The position numbers and the translations under genes were made by a program. Shown here piece by piece: positions 51,854 through 61,020 of a stretch of DNA of 64,000 nt; position 1 is the first letter of the stretch, and every line of letters starts with the position of its first letter. The notes beneath the pieces were generated by a model. That model was not told the origin of the DNA and ran no database searches. It was given only the letters and a program-made list of their open reading frames with translations. The stretch is taken from assembly GCA_040397785.1 (NCBI GenBank), contig JBBAVI010000020.1:1-64000 (forward strand). Direction: 5' to 3'. Source of the DNA: M3007 sp040397785. Its GTDB lineage: Bacteria; Bacteroidota; Bacteroidia; Chitinophagales; Saprospiraceae.

Positions 51854-54800
51854 ATGAAAGATATGAAATACTGGTTTATCCTGCTTTTGATCGCTGCCGC
51901 CTACGTCCTGCCGGCACAAAACAGCATTACCCTGCAAAAAAACCTGGAATGGGAAAGCGCGCCCCGGATACACACCTTTTCCGATGGCGAAACCCTCGAA
52001 TCCTGGCGCTTCAAGGAAAGTGCCTTCAGCGATGAGACGCCCAGCTTACCTGTTTTTTCCGAGCGTATCGCCCTGCAAGGTCCATCCGAAATAACGGCTA
52101 CCCTGATTACAGTCAACTATGAGGTTTTTAACAAAAAAACCAGCGCAGATGATGCTTTTTTGAGCGAAAACCTCAACATCAGCACCTTTGTAGAGCAGGA
52201 AGGCACGCGGTACTGGGGCCGAGTCCGCTTTATACCGGCACGCAAATCCGGCAATAAAATCGAACGGGTTACCCAATTTACCCTGCAAATCAATATAAAA
52301 GCGCTGCCGGTGGGCGCAACGGACCGTGGCGGACCGAATACCTATAACTCGGCCCTGGCAGACGGTACCCTGTACAAATTTGGCGTTACCGGCTCCAGCA
52401 TTTATAAATTGGACTATACGTTCCTGAAAACCACCCTGGGCATCAGCAACCTAGACAACATTGACCCACGCAGCATCCGCTTGTACGGCAATGGCGGCAA
52501 TATGCTGCCGGAAAAAAATGCAGACGCCCGGCCGGACGACCTGACTGAAAACGCCATTCAGGTGGTCGGCGAATCGGATGGCAAATTCGACAGCGGCGAT
52601 TATATCCTGTTTTATGCCGTTGGCCCCAACCCCTGGGTGTACCGGCCCAGCACAAGCGATCCGCAATTGGTGGTACGCAAGCATTTGTACGACGGCGCAG
52701 CCTATTATTTTATTAAAACAGGTGCTCCGGGCACAGGTTTGCGCGTCGGACAGCAAGCAAGCGTGCCCGCAAGCATCAATACCACCACCTTCGACGATGT
52801 ACGCCGCATTGAAGATGAAAAGGTGAATCTACTCAACTTTTCAGGTACCGGCACCGGTTCTGGCCGCCGCTGGTTTGGCGATTATTTCTTCCAAACCCGC
52901 CAGCGCAGCTACGAAATGAACTTCCCCAACCTCGAAGCCAACAGCACCGCCCGCATCAGAGCGGAGTTTGCCGGAAGAAGTGGCGTTGGACAAACCGTGC
53001 GCCTGACCGCCGATGCAACCACCTTCAACCGCACCATTTCTGCGGTGAGTGTGAGCAACAATGAAGCATCGTATGCCGCCAATACGATCTTTACCGGCAC
53101 TTTTAAACCCGATGGCGATAAAGTAAACCTGAACCTCGAATACCCAGATGTAAGCCAACAAAGCGAAGGCTGGATCGACTATATAGAAGTAAATGCCCGC
53201 CGCCGCCTATTTATGGACGGACAATGGATGGAATTCCGCGATGTACAAACCATCGACCAGGATGCCGTGAATTTCATTTTGTCGGGCGTAACGGGTAATG
53301 TGACCATCTGGGACCTGACCAACCCACAAGTACCCGTACAACAACAATTTACCAACAATAATGGCATCGTGAGTTTTGGCGCAGCCACCAAAAATATCCT
53401 GCGCAATTACATTGCCTACCTCGATAATGCAACGTTCCCCAAACCGGAAGTTGTGTTGGGCACGGTTGCCAACCAAAACCTGCATGGCATCGATAACGTG
53501 GATATGGTCATCATTTACCACCCTGAATTTGAAAAACAGGCCAATGAACTGGCCGAACACCGCAAATCTTTCAGCGGCTTGTCGGTGGCTTCCGTGAATG
53601 TAAATCAGGTATTCAACGAGTTTTCCTCTGGTGCCAAAGACATCGTAGCGATCCGTGATTTTGCCCGGATGCTGTTTGAACGCAATCCGTCCAAATTCAA
53701 ATACCTGTTGTTGTTTGGTGATGGCTCGTTCGATCCTAAAAACAACACCAACAGCGCTGATAATAAAGACTTTATCCCGGTGTATGAAACCCCGGAGTCA
53801 TTTTCCCCGATTACGGCCTACCCTTCCGACGACTTTTTCGCGCTCCTAAGCCCGGAAGACGGCGCGAGCATCAAAGGTGGTTTGCTCGACGTGGCAGCAG
53901 GGCGCATTACTGCCCGCAACACCACCGATGCGCAGGCCGTGGTGGATAAAATTATCGATTACGAGAAAAATCCGGCCACTTTGGGCGACTGGCGCCAACG
54001 CTCCCTGTTTATCGCCGACGATGAAGATGGAAATCCGCACATCGACCAGGCCGACAAATTGGCCATTCAAACGGCCCAAACCGAAAAGTGGTTTAACATC
54101 GAAAAAGTATATTTGGATGCTTATCAGCAAGTGGCAACTTCTGCCGGTCAGCGCTACCCGGATGCCAAAACAGCCATCAATTCCGATGTATTTAAAGGCA
54201 TGCTGGTGATGAACTACATCGGCCATGGCGGTCCGCGCGGCTGGGCACAGGAGCGTGTGGTAGACAACAACGACATTGCAGGCTGGGAAAACCCCAACCG
54301 CTACCCCTTGATTATTACTGCAACCTGCTCTTTTGGCGGATATGACGATTATACCAACCTAACGAGTGGCGAACAAGCGCTCATAAAAGTAAAATCGGGG
54401 GCTGTAGCCCTCTTTACAACCGTGCGCGCAGTGTACATTGATGGCAACGAACGGCTAACCGATGCGGTACAAAATGTGCTGTTCAAACGCGAAAACGGCG
54501 TGTATAAAACCATCGGCGCAACCCTGCAAGCAGCTAAAAATGCCCCATCTGTATCGGGCGAAGACAATGCACGGCGTTTTACCCTCCTGGGCGACCCTGC
54601 TATGTACCTGGCCTTGCCCGATTACCGGGTTTCGACCACCAAGATAAATGGCAAATCCATCACAATAGGTCAGCCCGACACCCTGAAAGCCCTGATGCCG
54701 GTGGAAATTGAAGGCGTTGTAACGGATACCCTGGGCAATGTGTTGAGCAACTTCAACGGAAAAGTGAACGTGACCTTGTTTGATAAAGCGCAAAATCTTC

Positions 54801-55720
54801 AAACGCTTGGACAAGATGCTGGTTCTTATGTGCGGACCTTTACGGTACAGCGCAATGTCATTTTTAAAGGCAGTGCTACGGTAACCAACGGCAATTTTAA
54901 AATCAAATTTATCGTGCCTAAAGACATCAATTATGCTTTTGGTAAAGGTAAAATCAGTTATTACGCCGACAATGGAACACCTTCAGATGCAGCGGGGGCC
55001 GACGATAACATCATTGTTGGGGGCAATGCCAATTTGATCAAAGATGAACAGCCGCCTTTGGTACAACCTTACCTCAATACCGATGCGTTTGTGTTTGGCG
55101 GCGTGACCAACCTGGATCCAAAAATATTGGTAAAATGCTCCGATGATTATGGCATGAACGTGACGGGCGCGAGTTTGGGGCATGATTTGACCGCAGTTTT
55201 GGATGGAAACGTGCTGGAAACCGTAGTTTTAAACGATTTTTACCAAAGTGCGCAGGATGATTACCGCAGCGGCCAGGCCATTTACCCGTTGCGCAACCTG
55301 AGTCCGGGGCGTCATACCTTGTCGGTGAAGGGTTGGGATATTGCAAATAATCCGGGCGTCGGGTACACCGAATTTGTGGTGGCCGAAGATGGAAAAGTTG
55401 CGCTAGACCACGTACTCAACTATCCGAATCCATTTACCACCAATACCAATTTTCAGTTTGACCACAACCTGGCGGGACAAGTTTTGGATGTGCAGATCAA
55501 CATCTTTTCTGTTTCGGGCAAATTGGTAAAAACCATTTTCCACAGCGCTCCAACCGATGGCTTCCGGGTAACCGACATCAACTGGAACGGCCGCGATGAG
55601 TACGGCGATGTGCTCGCGCGTGGCGTGTATGTGTACCGTGTGAAGGTGCGTGGCACGGATGTTGCGGGAACAAGCGTGACAGCTGAGAGCGATTTTGAAA
55701 AATTGGTGATCCTCAAGTAG
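51854..55720 (+). CDS. porU: Type IX secretion system sortase PorU
   Basis: The protein has 1,288 residues from the ATG at 51854 (MKDMKYWFILLLIAAAYVLPAQ, signal peptide); ATG 51863 is also possible. The C25 (gingipain-like) catalytic dyad is seen in NYIGHGGPRGW (His about 788) and ITATCSFGGYDD (Cys about 824). N-terminal beta domains precede it, and the C-terminal FlgD/Ig-like ending NYPNPFTTNTNFQF ... RGVYVYRVKVRG is usual for PorU. It cleaves T9SS sorting domains at the outer membrane and attaches cargo to lipopolysaccharide in known species. It lies directly upstream of porV, as in many Bacteroidota. Confidence 0.95.
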   Translation: MKDMKYWFILLLIAAAYVLPAQNSITLQKNLEWESAPRIHTFSDGETLESWRFKESAFSDETPSLPVFSERIALQGPSEITATLITVNYEVFNKKTSADDAFLSENLNISTFVEQEGTRYWGRVRFIPARKSGNKIERVTQFTLQINIKALPVGATDRGGPNTYNSALADGTLYKFGVTGSSIYKLDYTFLKTTLGISNLDNIDPRSIRLYGNGGNMLPEKNADARPDDLTENAIQVVGESDGKFDSGDYILFYAVGPNPWVYRPSTSDPQLVVRKHLYDGAAYYFIKTGAPGTGLRVGQQASVPASINTTTFDDVRRIEDEKVNLLNFSGTGTGSGRRWFGDYFFQTRQRSYEMNFPNLEANSTARIRAEFAGRSGVGQTVRLTADATTFNRTISAVSVSNNEASYAANTIFTGTFKPDGDKVNLNLEYPDVSQQSEGWIDYIEVNARRRLFMDGQWMEFRDVQTIDQDAVNFILSGVTGNVTIWDLTNPQVPVQQQFTNNNGIVSFGAATKNILRNYIAYLDNATFPKPEVVLGTVANQNLHGIDNVDMVIIYHPEFEKQANELAEHRKSFSGLSVASVNVNQVFNEFSSGAKDIVAIRDFARMLFERNPSKFKYLLLFGDGSFDPKNNTNSADNKDFIPVYETPESFSPITAYPSDDFFALLSPEDGASIKGGLLDVAAGRITARNTTDAQAVVDKIIDYEKNPATLGDWRQRSLFIADDEDGNPHIDQADKLAIQTAQTEKWFNIEKVYLDAYQQVATSAGQRYPDAKTAINSDVFKGMLVMNYIGHGGPRGWAQERVVDNNDIAGWENPNRYPLIITATCSFGGYDDYTNLTSGEQALIKVKSGAVALFTTVRAVYIDGNERLTDAVQNVLFKRENGVYKTIGATLQAAKNAPSVSGEDNARRFTLLGDPAMYLALPDYRVSTTKINGKSITIGQPDTLKALMPVEIEGVVTDTLGNVLSNFNGKVNVTLFDKAQNLQTLGQDAGSYVRTFTVQRNVIFKGSATVTNGNFKIKFIVPKDINYAFGKGKISYYADNGTPSDAAGADDNIIVGGNANLIKDEQPPLVQPYLNTDAFVFGGVTNLDPKILVKCSDDYGMNVTGASLGHDLTAVLDGNVLETVVLNDFYQSAQDDYRSGQAIYPLRNLSPGRHTLSVKGWDIANNPGVGYTEFVVAEDGKVALDHVLNYPNPFTTNTNFQFDHNLAGQVLDVQINIFSVSGKLVKTIFHSAPTDGFRVTDINWNGRDEYGDVLARGVYVYRVKVRGTDVAGTSVTAESDFEKLVILK

Positions 55721-55777
55721 TGATTTTTGAAGGATGCAGGCAACCCGGCCCTTTCGAAGCGCGTCATCCTATTACAA

Positions 55778-55804
55778 TACGCAAGAAAAATGTATTTTTG
55801 CGTA
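55778..55804 (+). promoter_or_regulatory. Hairpin with -7-like box in the porU-porV spacer
   Basis: TACGCAA (55778-55784) pairs with TTGCGTA (55798-55804), and A/T pairs continue inward with one bulge. The right half includes TATTTTTG (55793-55800), an exact TAnnTTTG match, about 98 bp upstream of the porV start. It could be a porV promoter under operator control, or an attenuating hairpin in a porU-porV transcript. Confidence 0.35.
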
Positions 55805-55897
55805 ATTTTGAGAAAAACAGACGTAAACCTAACACGAAGATCAAGATTTAGCCTTAACAGGGCATTCAACATGATCTTTTTAAAATTAAATGCACAC

Positions 55898-57097
55898 ATG
55901 AAAAATTTGCTCGCACCGGTTTTATCCTGCGTCATTTTATTATTAGCCGGAACCTTCGTACAGGCGCAAGAAGCGAAATGTATAAATGGCGTAAACCCCA
56001 TCACTGGCGAGCGTTGTGCCAATGCAGTAACCTCGGCGGTTCCCTTTTTGCGGATCACCCCCGATGCACGCGGCGGAGCCATGGGCGATGTGGGTGTAGC
56101 CACTTCTGCAGATCCGAACGGCATGCACTACAACCAGTCAAAACTGGCATTTGCAGATAAAAATGTAGCGATTTCAGCTACTTATACGCCGTGGATGCGC
56201 AATTTGGGTTTGACCGACGTGTACCTGGCTTACCTGTCGGGTTATGTAAAACTGGATAAATTTCAGGCTATCGGTTTCGGATTGCGTTATTTCTCCTTGG
56301 GTAGTATCGACTTCACCGACGAAAATGGACAATCACTCGGTAGTGGCAATCCCAATGAATGGGAACTTACCGGCGCCTACTCCCGTAAATTGTCCGATAA
56401 GTTTTCTGCAGCCATTGGCGCAAAATTCATTTACTCCAACCTTGCCACTGGCCGGGTTGTAGAAGGCAACGAAATCAAACCTGGTATTGCAGGCGCTGCC
56501 GATATTTCGATGACCTACAAAACGCCATTGAAAATTATCAGCCAAAAAAGTGACCTGACCGTCGGCTTGGCCATTACCAACCTGGGTTCTAAAATCACCT
56601 ACACCAACTCGGTTAACCGCGACTTCCTGCCCACCAATATGGGCCTCGGCTTTGCCTGGCGCATCAACCTCGACCAATACAATACTTTCACCATCACGTC
56701 CGATTTGAACAAATTGCTGGTGCCAACGCCGCGTCCTGAAATTGATGAAGATGGTAATGGCCGCCCTGACTATAAAGAACTGTCGCCTGTGCGCGGCGTA
56801 TTCACCTCCTTCAGCGATGCACCCGGTGGTTTGTCGGAAGAATGGAAAGAAGTAACCAAAAGCATTGGTTTGGAATATTGGTACGACGATCAGTTTGCCA
56901 TCCGCGCGGGCTACTTCTACGAAAACTACTCAAAAGGCAACCGCAAATACCTGAGCGTAGGCTTGGGTGTTAAATACAGCATCTTTGGCCTCAACTTCTC
57001 TTACCTGGTGCCAACCACCAACAACCGAAACCCCTTGGATAATACCTTGCGGTTCTCTTTGTTGTTCGACTTTGATGCTTTGAATGCAGATGAATAA
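55898..57097 (+). CDS. porV: Type IX secretion outer-membrane protein PorV
   Basis: The protein has 399 residues from the ATG at 55898 (MKNLLAPVLSCVILLLAGTF signal peptide ending VQAQ). VPFLRITPDARGGAMGDVGV is the PorV/LptO signature, followed by a FadL-like beta-barrel (DPNGMHYNQSKLAFADKNVA, GIRYFSLGSIDF-like strands). PorV shuttles cargo from the SprA translocon to the PorU attachment complex. A clean terminator follows at 57121. Confidence 0.95.
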   Translation: MKNLLAPVLSCVILLLAGTFVQAQEAKCINGVNPITGERCANAVTSAVPFLRITPDARGGAMGDVGVATSADPNGMHYNQSKLAFADKNVAISATYTPWMRNLGLTDVYLAYLSGYVKLDKFQAIGFGLRYFSLGSIDFTDENGQSLGSGNPNEWELTGAYSRKLSDKFSAAIGAKFIYSNLATGRVVEGNEIKPGIAGAADISMTYKTPLKIISQKSDLTVGLAITNLGSKITYTNSVNRDFLPTNMGLGFAWRINLDQYNTFTITSDLNKLLVPTPRPEIDEDGNGRPDYKELSPVRGVFTSFSDAPGGLSEEWKEVTKSIGLEYWYDDQFAIRAGYFYENYSKGNRKYLSVGLGVKYSIFGLNFSYLVPTTNNRNPLDNTLRFSLLFDFDALNADE

Positions 57098-57120
57098 AAC
57101 ATTCGATATATAAAAACTTG

Positions 57121-57153
57121 AAAAAGAGGTAGTTGGCACTACCTCTTTTTTTT
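57121..57153. terminator. Strong intrinsic terminator after porV
   Basis: AAAAAGAGGTAGT (57121-57133) pairs perfectly with ACTACCTCTTTTT (57138-57150) around a TGGC loop, and a T run follows. Confidence 0.9.
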
Positions 57154-57165
57154 ATTTAAACCCTC

Positions 57166-57197
57166 TTTGACATTAAGTGTTATTACACTTAAATTTG
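57166..57197 (+). promoter_or_regulatory. Promoter and overlapping palindromic operator of the marR gene
   Basis: TTTG (57166-57169), 20 nt, then TAAATTTG (57190-57197) fits the Bacteroidota -33/-7 consensus. The perfect inverted repeat TTAAGTGT-TATT-ACACTTAA (57173-57192) lies between and over these boxes. The -7 box ends only 4 nt before the ATG, so transcription would start at or next to the start codon. The likely model is autorepression by the MarR protein. Confidence 0.7.
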
Positions 57198-57201
57198 CGT
57201 C

Positions 57202-57654
57202 ATGAAATTGGAAACCGAGTTAAAAAACACCCGCCCGCTTGCACCACATTCGCGCGCGCTCCTGAATATTCTATTTACCGCCAGTTGGCTGGATTGTTTA
57301 CAAACCCGCCAGATGCGCGGCTTTGGTCTCACGCCACCCCAATACAATATTCTGCGCATTTTAAATGGCAGTGCACCCAAAGGCCTGTCGGTGCTAGACA
57401 TCAAAAGCCGCATGATCGACCGCAGCAGCAACGTGAGCCGATTGGTGGAAAAACTCAAACAAGCCGAGCTCGCAGAACGCATCCCGCACCAGGATGACCG
57501 CCGCATGGTCGTAGTAACCATTTCAGAAAAAGGTAAAAAATTGCTGGCCGACATTGAAGGATCCGGTATTTTTGATGAAAAAATGCCCGGAAAAGCCCTC
57601 ACCGAAGCCGAAGCCATGGAACTTGCCCATTTATTGGATAAATTCAGGGAATAA
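57202..57654 (+). CDS. MarR family transcriptional regulator
   Basis: The protein has 150 residues. The winged-helix domain is clear: LTPPQYNILRILNGSAPKGL, then VLDIKSRMIDRSSNVSRLVE (recognition helix), then the wing EAELAERIPHQDDRRMVVVT-like stretch with the DDRR signature. The flanking helices form the dimer interface. The start at 57202 is the only Met before the domain. Its own promoter holds a palindrome of MarR-operator size. The next gene, a small membrane protein 78 bp downstream, is its likely second target. Confidence 0.92.
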   Translation: MKLETELKNTRPLAPHSRALLNILFTASWLDCLQTRQMRGFGLTPPQYNILRILNGSAPKGLSVLDIKSRMIDRSSNVSRLVEKLKQAELAERIPHQDDRRMVVVTISEKGKKLLADIEGSGIFDEKMPGKALTEAEAMELAHLLDKFRE

Positions 57655-57732
57655 GTCCCTTTTTTTGCTAAAAAAGATGTTTTAACACTAAAAATTAATA
57701 CCCTCAACGTTCAATCTTTTAAAAATTGCCTC

Positions 57733-58137
57733 ATGTCTACACCCGTTTCTACGTCTACCGTTTTAATTGCTGCTGCCAAAGCCATTGGCCTGGCCGTTGT
57801 CATTAATTCAGTCTTGTTTTTTGCGCTTTTTGTATTCAAAATCATTGATCCAAGGTTTGGCATAGGACCTAACCACGATCAAACCATCACCATTTTACCC
57901 GTGGTAATCAGTACCATTGTATCCAGTGTAATTGGTCTGGTGATTTTCCTGTTGCTCCTGCGCTTTTCCTCCGAGCCTGTAAAAATATTTACCTGGGTAG
58001 TCATCGCAGGATTTGTATTAACCCTTGGCAACCCGTTTTTTGCCGGTTTTCCAACCGTGATGGCCCTGGGCCTCGATGTATTGCACATTGCACCTGCTTA
58101 TTTGTTGTGGTCGTTTCTGACCAAAACAATCCGGTAG
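57733..58137 (+). CDS. Small four-helix membrane protein (DUF6069-like)
   Basis: The protein has 134 residues with four predicted membrane helices (about 12-32, 53-77, 84-101 and 108-128). The first helix begins AAAKAIGLAVVINSVLFFAL, and the ending GLDVLHIAPAYLLWSFLTKT resembles DUF6069 proteins. Function is unknown. It follows the marR gene on the same strand and ends at a terminator, so the pair is probably one regulated unit. Confidence 0.72.
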   Translation: MSTPVSTSTVLIAAAKAIGLAVVINSVLFFALFVFKIIDPRFGIGPNHDQTITILPVVISTIVSSVIGLVIFLLLLRFSSEPVKIFTWVVIAGFVLTLGNPFFAGFPTVMALGLDVLHIAPAYLLWSFLTKTIR

Positions 58138-58160
58138 ATTCGTTGTTTTAAGATGTACTT

Positions 58161-58200
58161 ACTGCGTAATAGTGGAACTACGGTGCCGCTATTACGCAGT
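58161..58200. terminator. Hairpin after the DUF6069-like gene
   Basis: ACTGCGTAATAG (58161-58172) pairs perfectly with CTATTACGCAGT (58189-58200); the loop is 16 nt, and TCGTTTTTAT follows. Confidence 0.7.
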
Positions 58201-58416
58201 TCGTTTTTATAAGGGTAGGTAAAGTGTGGATAACTTATTTTGGCCATACCCCATAGATGGTACATATTTGCCCCATGTAATCCGCATACCGCCGATGGAC
58301 GTTACTTGGCATTCGTTTTGCCTAAGATATCCCCAAACCGCTCATCCAAATAATTGCGTATAACATTTGCAAGCGCCGCAGCCAGCGGAACGCATTCTTC
58401 AGGAATAACTGCTTCC

Positions 58417-59484
58417 ATGCTCACCCTCGAACTCTTTACGCCCCAGGACGACGACCGTACCGTGTACCTTGCCGGCAACTTCAACGACTGGACGGCCCGC
58501 GATGCGCGTTATGAGATGAAACGGGTGCGGGAAGGCCATTTTCGATTTACGTTTCCACAATCTTTTCCACGAAATATGGTGCTGGAATATAAATACACCA
58601 AAGGCGGCTGGGAAGGAGAAGAACTCGGGTATGATGGGTTTCCGCCCTCCAACCGGCACATTGAACACCCACGCGGCAATGTGAGTGACCTCGTACCCCA
58701 ATGGAAACAACACAGTGGCACGTACAACCCGATGTATTTTCCTGAAATACAGATTGTTGCAAAACGCTTTAACGTGCCGCAATTGCGCCGCCGTCGCCGG
58801 ATTTCCATCTTGCTGCCTTGGAATTACCAAACCAGCGGTAAACGCTACCCGGTATTGTACCTGCAAGACGGACAAAATTTGTTTGAAGACGATGCCCCTT
58901 TCGGTACCTGGGGGGTGGATAAACAATTGGCCGCCCTCGCCCACCATGGCAAAGGCGAAGTGATTGTGGTAGCCATTGATCACGGCGGTAAAGAACGTAT
59001 TCGCGAGTTTATGCCCTACGACACCCACAAATGGGGCGATGGACTGGGCCGCGATTATGCGCAATTCTTAGCCGAAACCCTCAAACCTTACATAGATAAA
59101 AACTTCCGTACCCTCGCCGGGCGCGAACATACCGGCATTGGTGGCAGCAGCATGGGCGGCTTGATCAGCATCTTTGCAGGCATGTTGTTTCCGCATGTAT
59201 TTTCAAAATACATGGTTTTTTCGCCTTCTTTGTGGGTTTCTCCCCGGATTTATACCGATTCGGAGCATTTTTCCAAATTGCCGGAAACCAAAGTGTATCT
59301 GTACGTAGGCGAGCGCGAGGGCTCTAATACGGTCAACAACGTCAAAAAATTCAAAGACGCAGTTGAAAAACGCGGTATGCCTGCGGGCGCGTTGCAAGTT
59401 CGGCTGGAAGTAGACCCCATGGGCCTGCACAATGAAGGGCGCTGGGGCAAAGAGTTTCCCAAAGCGATGGGGTGGTTGTATTAA
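58417..59484 (+). CDS. Esterase (PF00756-type alpha/beta hydrolase) with N-terminal carbohydrate-binding-like domain
   Basis: The protein has 355 residues from the ATG at 58417. Residues 1-90 form a CBM48/20-like E-set domain (VYLAGNFNDWTARDARYEM ... FRFTFP). Residues about 125-355 are the putative-esterase fold: RISILLPWNYQTSGKRYPVL, YLQDGQNLFED, then the nucleophile elbow GIGGSSMGGL, and HNEGRWGKEFPKAMGWLY holding the likely His. No signal peptide is seen, so it is probably cytoplasmic. The combination recalls Fes/IroE-type and feruloyl esterases; the substrate is unknown. An upstream in-frame start at 58354 lacks domain support. Confidence 0.85.
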   Translation: MLTLELFTPQDDDRTVYLAGNFNDWTARDARYEMKRVREGHFRFTFPQSFPRNMVLEYKYTKGGWEGEELGYDGFPPSNRHIEHPRGNVSDLVPQWKQHSGTYNPMYFPEIQIVAKRFNVPQLRRRRRISILLPWNYQTSGKRYPVLYLQDGQNLFEDDAPFGTWGVDKQLAALAHHGKGEVIVVAIDHGGKERIREFMPYDTHKWGDGLGRDYAQFLAETLKPYIDKNFRTLAGREHTGIGGSSMGGLISIFAGMLFPHVFSKYMVFSPSLWVSPRIYTDSEHFSKLPETKVYLYVGEREGSNTVNNVKKFKDAVEKRGMPAGALQVRLEVDPMGLHNEGRWGKEFPKAMGWLY

Positions 59485-59520
59485 AACATCCTTACCTTGC
59501 TCAAAAATTAACATTACATC

Positions 59521-59745
59521 ATGTCGACCACAAAAATTACAGTTAATTCCAACGGATCCCTCAAAGTAGAAGGCGATTTTGTTATTGTAGATGCACAAGG
59601 CAACGAGTACGGGTTGCAAGGCCGCACCGCCCTGGGCTTGTGCCGCTGCGGGTTGTCGAAAAACAAACCTTTTTGCGATGGTGCGCACAACGGTCATATG
59701 GACCATGAGGCGGTTGCATTTGATTTGCCTCCTAAAAAGGTGTAA
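59521..59745 (+). CDS. CDGSH-type iron-sulfur protein
   Basis: The protein has 74 residues. The motif CRCGLSKNKPFCDGAH (about 41-56) is the three-Cys one-His ligand set for a 2Fe-2S cluster, as in the CDGSH family (mitoNEET type). It is a small soluble protein; the role is probably electron transfer or cluster storage. It lies 36 bp after the esterase gene. Confidence 0.92.
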   Translation: MSTTKITVNSNGSLKVEGDFVIVDAQGNEYGLQGRTALGLCRCGLSKNKPFCDGAHNGHMDHEAVAFDLPPKKV

Positions 59746-59789
59746 TTCGTTGCTTGGGATGCGCGTTCCAGGCCTGTGATTCAAAAAAT

Positions 59790-59967
59790 TTGATTTAAGA
59801 TTACATGATTTAAGATTACATGATTTAAGATGGAATCGCTTGTTTTCGGGCTTTTAGTTCGCAGAATCAGGATTTGCAACGAATAACGGCACCGATTCAA
59901 TTTTCGAAAAACGAAGCGTTGTACCTCCATCTAAAATCTTAAATCATGTAATCTAAAATCTTAAATC
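59790..59967. repeat. Fold-back repeat of GATTTAAGAT words
   Basis: The left arm (59790-59831) holds three copies of GATTTAAGAT at a 15-bp period, and the right arm (59927-59967) is its imperfect reverse complement with a 7-bp insertion in each unit. About 95 bp separate the arms. No gene is visible inside. It looks like a small dispersed fold-back element or MITE-like relic. Confidence 0.6.
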
Positions 59968-59996
59968 CCTGTATCCCTATATCAAGCACCACACCC

Positions 59997-60548
59997 ATGA
60001 CTGATTCCACCGTCATTGCACAAACCAGCCAATGGATCAATTCCATGGTGATTGGCTGCAATTTTTGTCCGTTTGCGGCAAAAGCCATGTTGCGCAAAAG
60101 CATCCGTTATGTAGTTTTATCGGATGCTACCCTAAAAAGCGCCCTTTCGGCGGTGGAGGAAGAATTGCGCTACCTAGATGCATTGCCCGATATTGAAACC
60201 ACCCTGCTCATCTTTCCCGGGCAATTTCCGGATTTTATAGATTACCTGGATTTGGTCGAAATGGCCGAAGATTTATCCACAGCACTGGATTATGAGGGCA
60301 TTTATCAAATTGCCAGTTTCCATCCCGCGTATTGTTTTGCTGGCGCTACCGACGATGATCCGGCCAATTACACCAACCGTTCGCCATATCCGATGCTGCA
60401 TTTGTTGCGCGAGGAAAGTATTACCAAGGCTGTGCGGCATTTTATAGACCCGGAAGGCATTCCGGAGCGGAACATTGCTTTTGCGCAGGAAAAGGGCTTG
60501 GTGTATATGGAGTTGTTGCGGTTGGCTTGTTTGGAGGTGGTTGGGTAG
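59997..60548 (+). CDS. DUF1415 family protein
   Basis: The protein has 183 residues. The N-terminal WINSMVIGCNFCPFAAKAML carries the CxxCPFA pattern that marks DUF1415. PGQFPDFIDYLDLVEMAED and ASFHPAYCFAG are further family segments. No enzymatic function is known to me; the conserved Cys residues suggest redox or metal chemistry. The start follows the fold-back repeat by 30 bp. Confidence 0.88.
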   Translation: MTDSTVIAQTSQWINSMVIGCNFCPFAAKAMLRKSIRYVVLSDATLKSALSAVEEELRYLDALPDIETTLLIFPGQFPDFIDYLDLVEMAEDLSTALDYEGIYQIASFHPAYCFAGATDDDPANYTNRSPYPMLHLLREESITKAVRHFIDPEGIPERNIAFAQEKGLVYMELLRLACLEVVG

Positions 60549-60634
60549 TGTGAGGAGATATTCCCATAAAATATTTGCACTACTGAAATTAGGGGCTTGG
60601 GTGCTGTTGGAGCGGAGGAGGAAGACACCATTAC

Positions 60635-61006
60635 TTACGTCCGAGTTTTCGAACCCGAAGATTTACGCACGACTAATACACTTTGATTGCTAAATTCCAT
60701 CCAGGCAAAATCATATACCAAATGGTAGGTTTTACCTTCTTTGTTCAGGTAAATCCCGGTAAGATATTCGAACCGAAACTTTGCGCGTTCCAGCACTATT
60801 TTATCGAACATCTCCTTTTTTGATTCGCCCATCAGCGTACTGAGGATCTCCCGGTTTCGATGCAAATAGCCATCAATTTCCTTGACTTCATCTTTAGTTC
60901 CTCGTCTTTTTTGAAAATTGTATTGGTTCTTGCAAAGGATGCTGCAAAAACGTTTGTCTGCACGCCCTTTGAATTCAAGACCGCATTGGAGGCATGTTTT
61001 TTTCAT
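60635..61006 (-). CDS. Small zinc-ribbon protein next to the recombinase
   Basis: The protein has 123 residues. Four Cys at 5, 8, 21 and 25 (CLQCGLEFKGRADKRFCSILC) form a zinc ribbon of the treble-clef kind. The rest is helical and basic, with a conserved-looking YLTGIYLNKEGKTYHLVYDF segment. It is divergent from the recombinase across 146 bp that hold four operator-like 10-mers. It is probably a DNA-binding accessory or regulator of the element; I do not recognise a named family. Confidence 0.75.
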   Translation of the reverse strand: MKKTCLQCGLEFKGRADKRFCSILCKNQYNFQKRRGTKDEVKEIDGYLHRNREILSTLMGESKKEMFDKIVLERAKFRFEYLTGIYLNKEGKTYHLVYDFAWMEFSNQSVLVVRKSSGSKTRT

Positions 61007-61020
61007 AGAAAATACATTTG

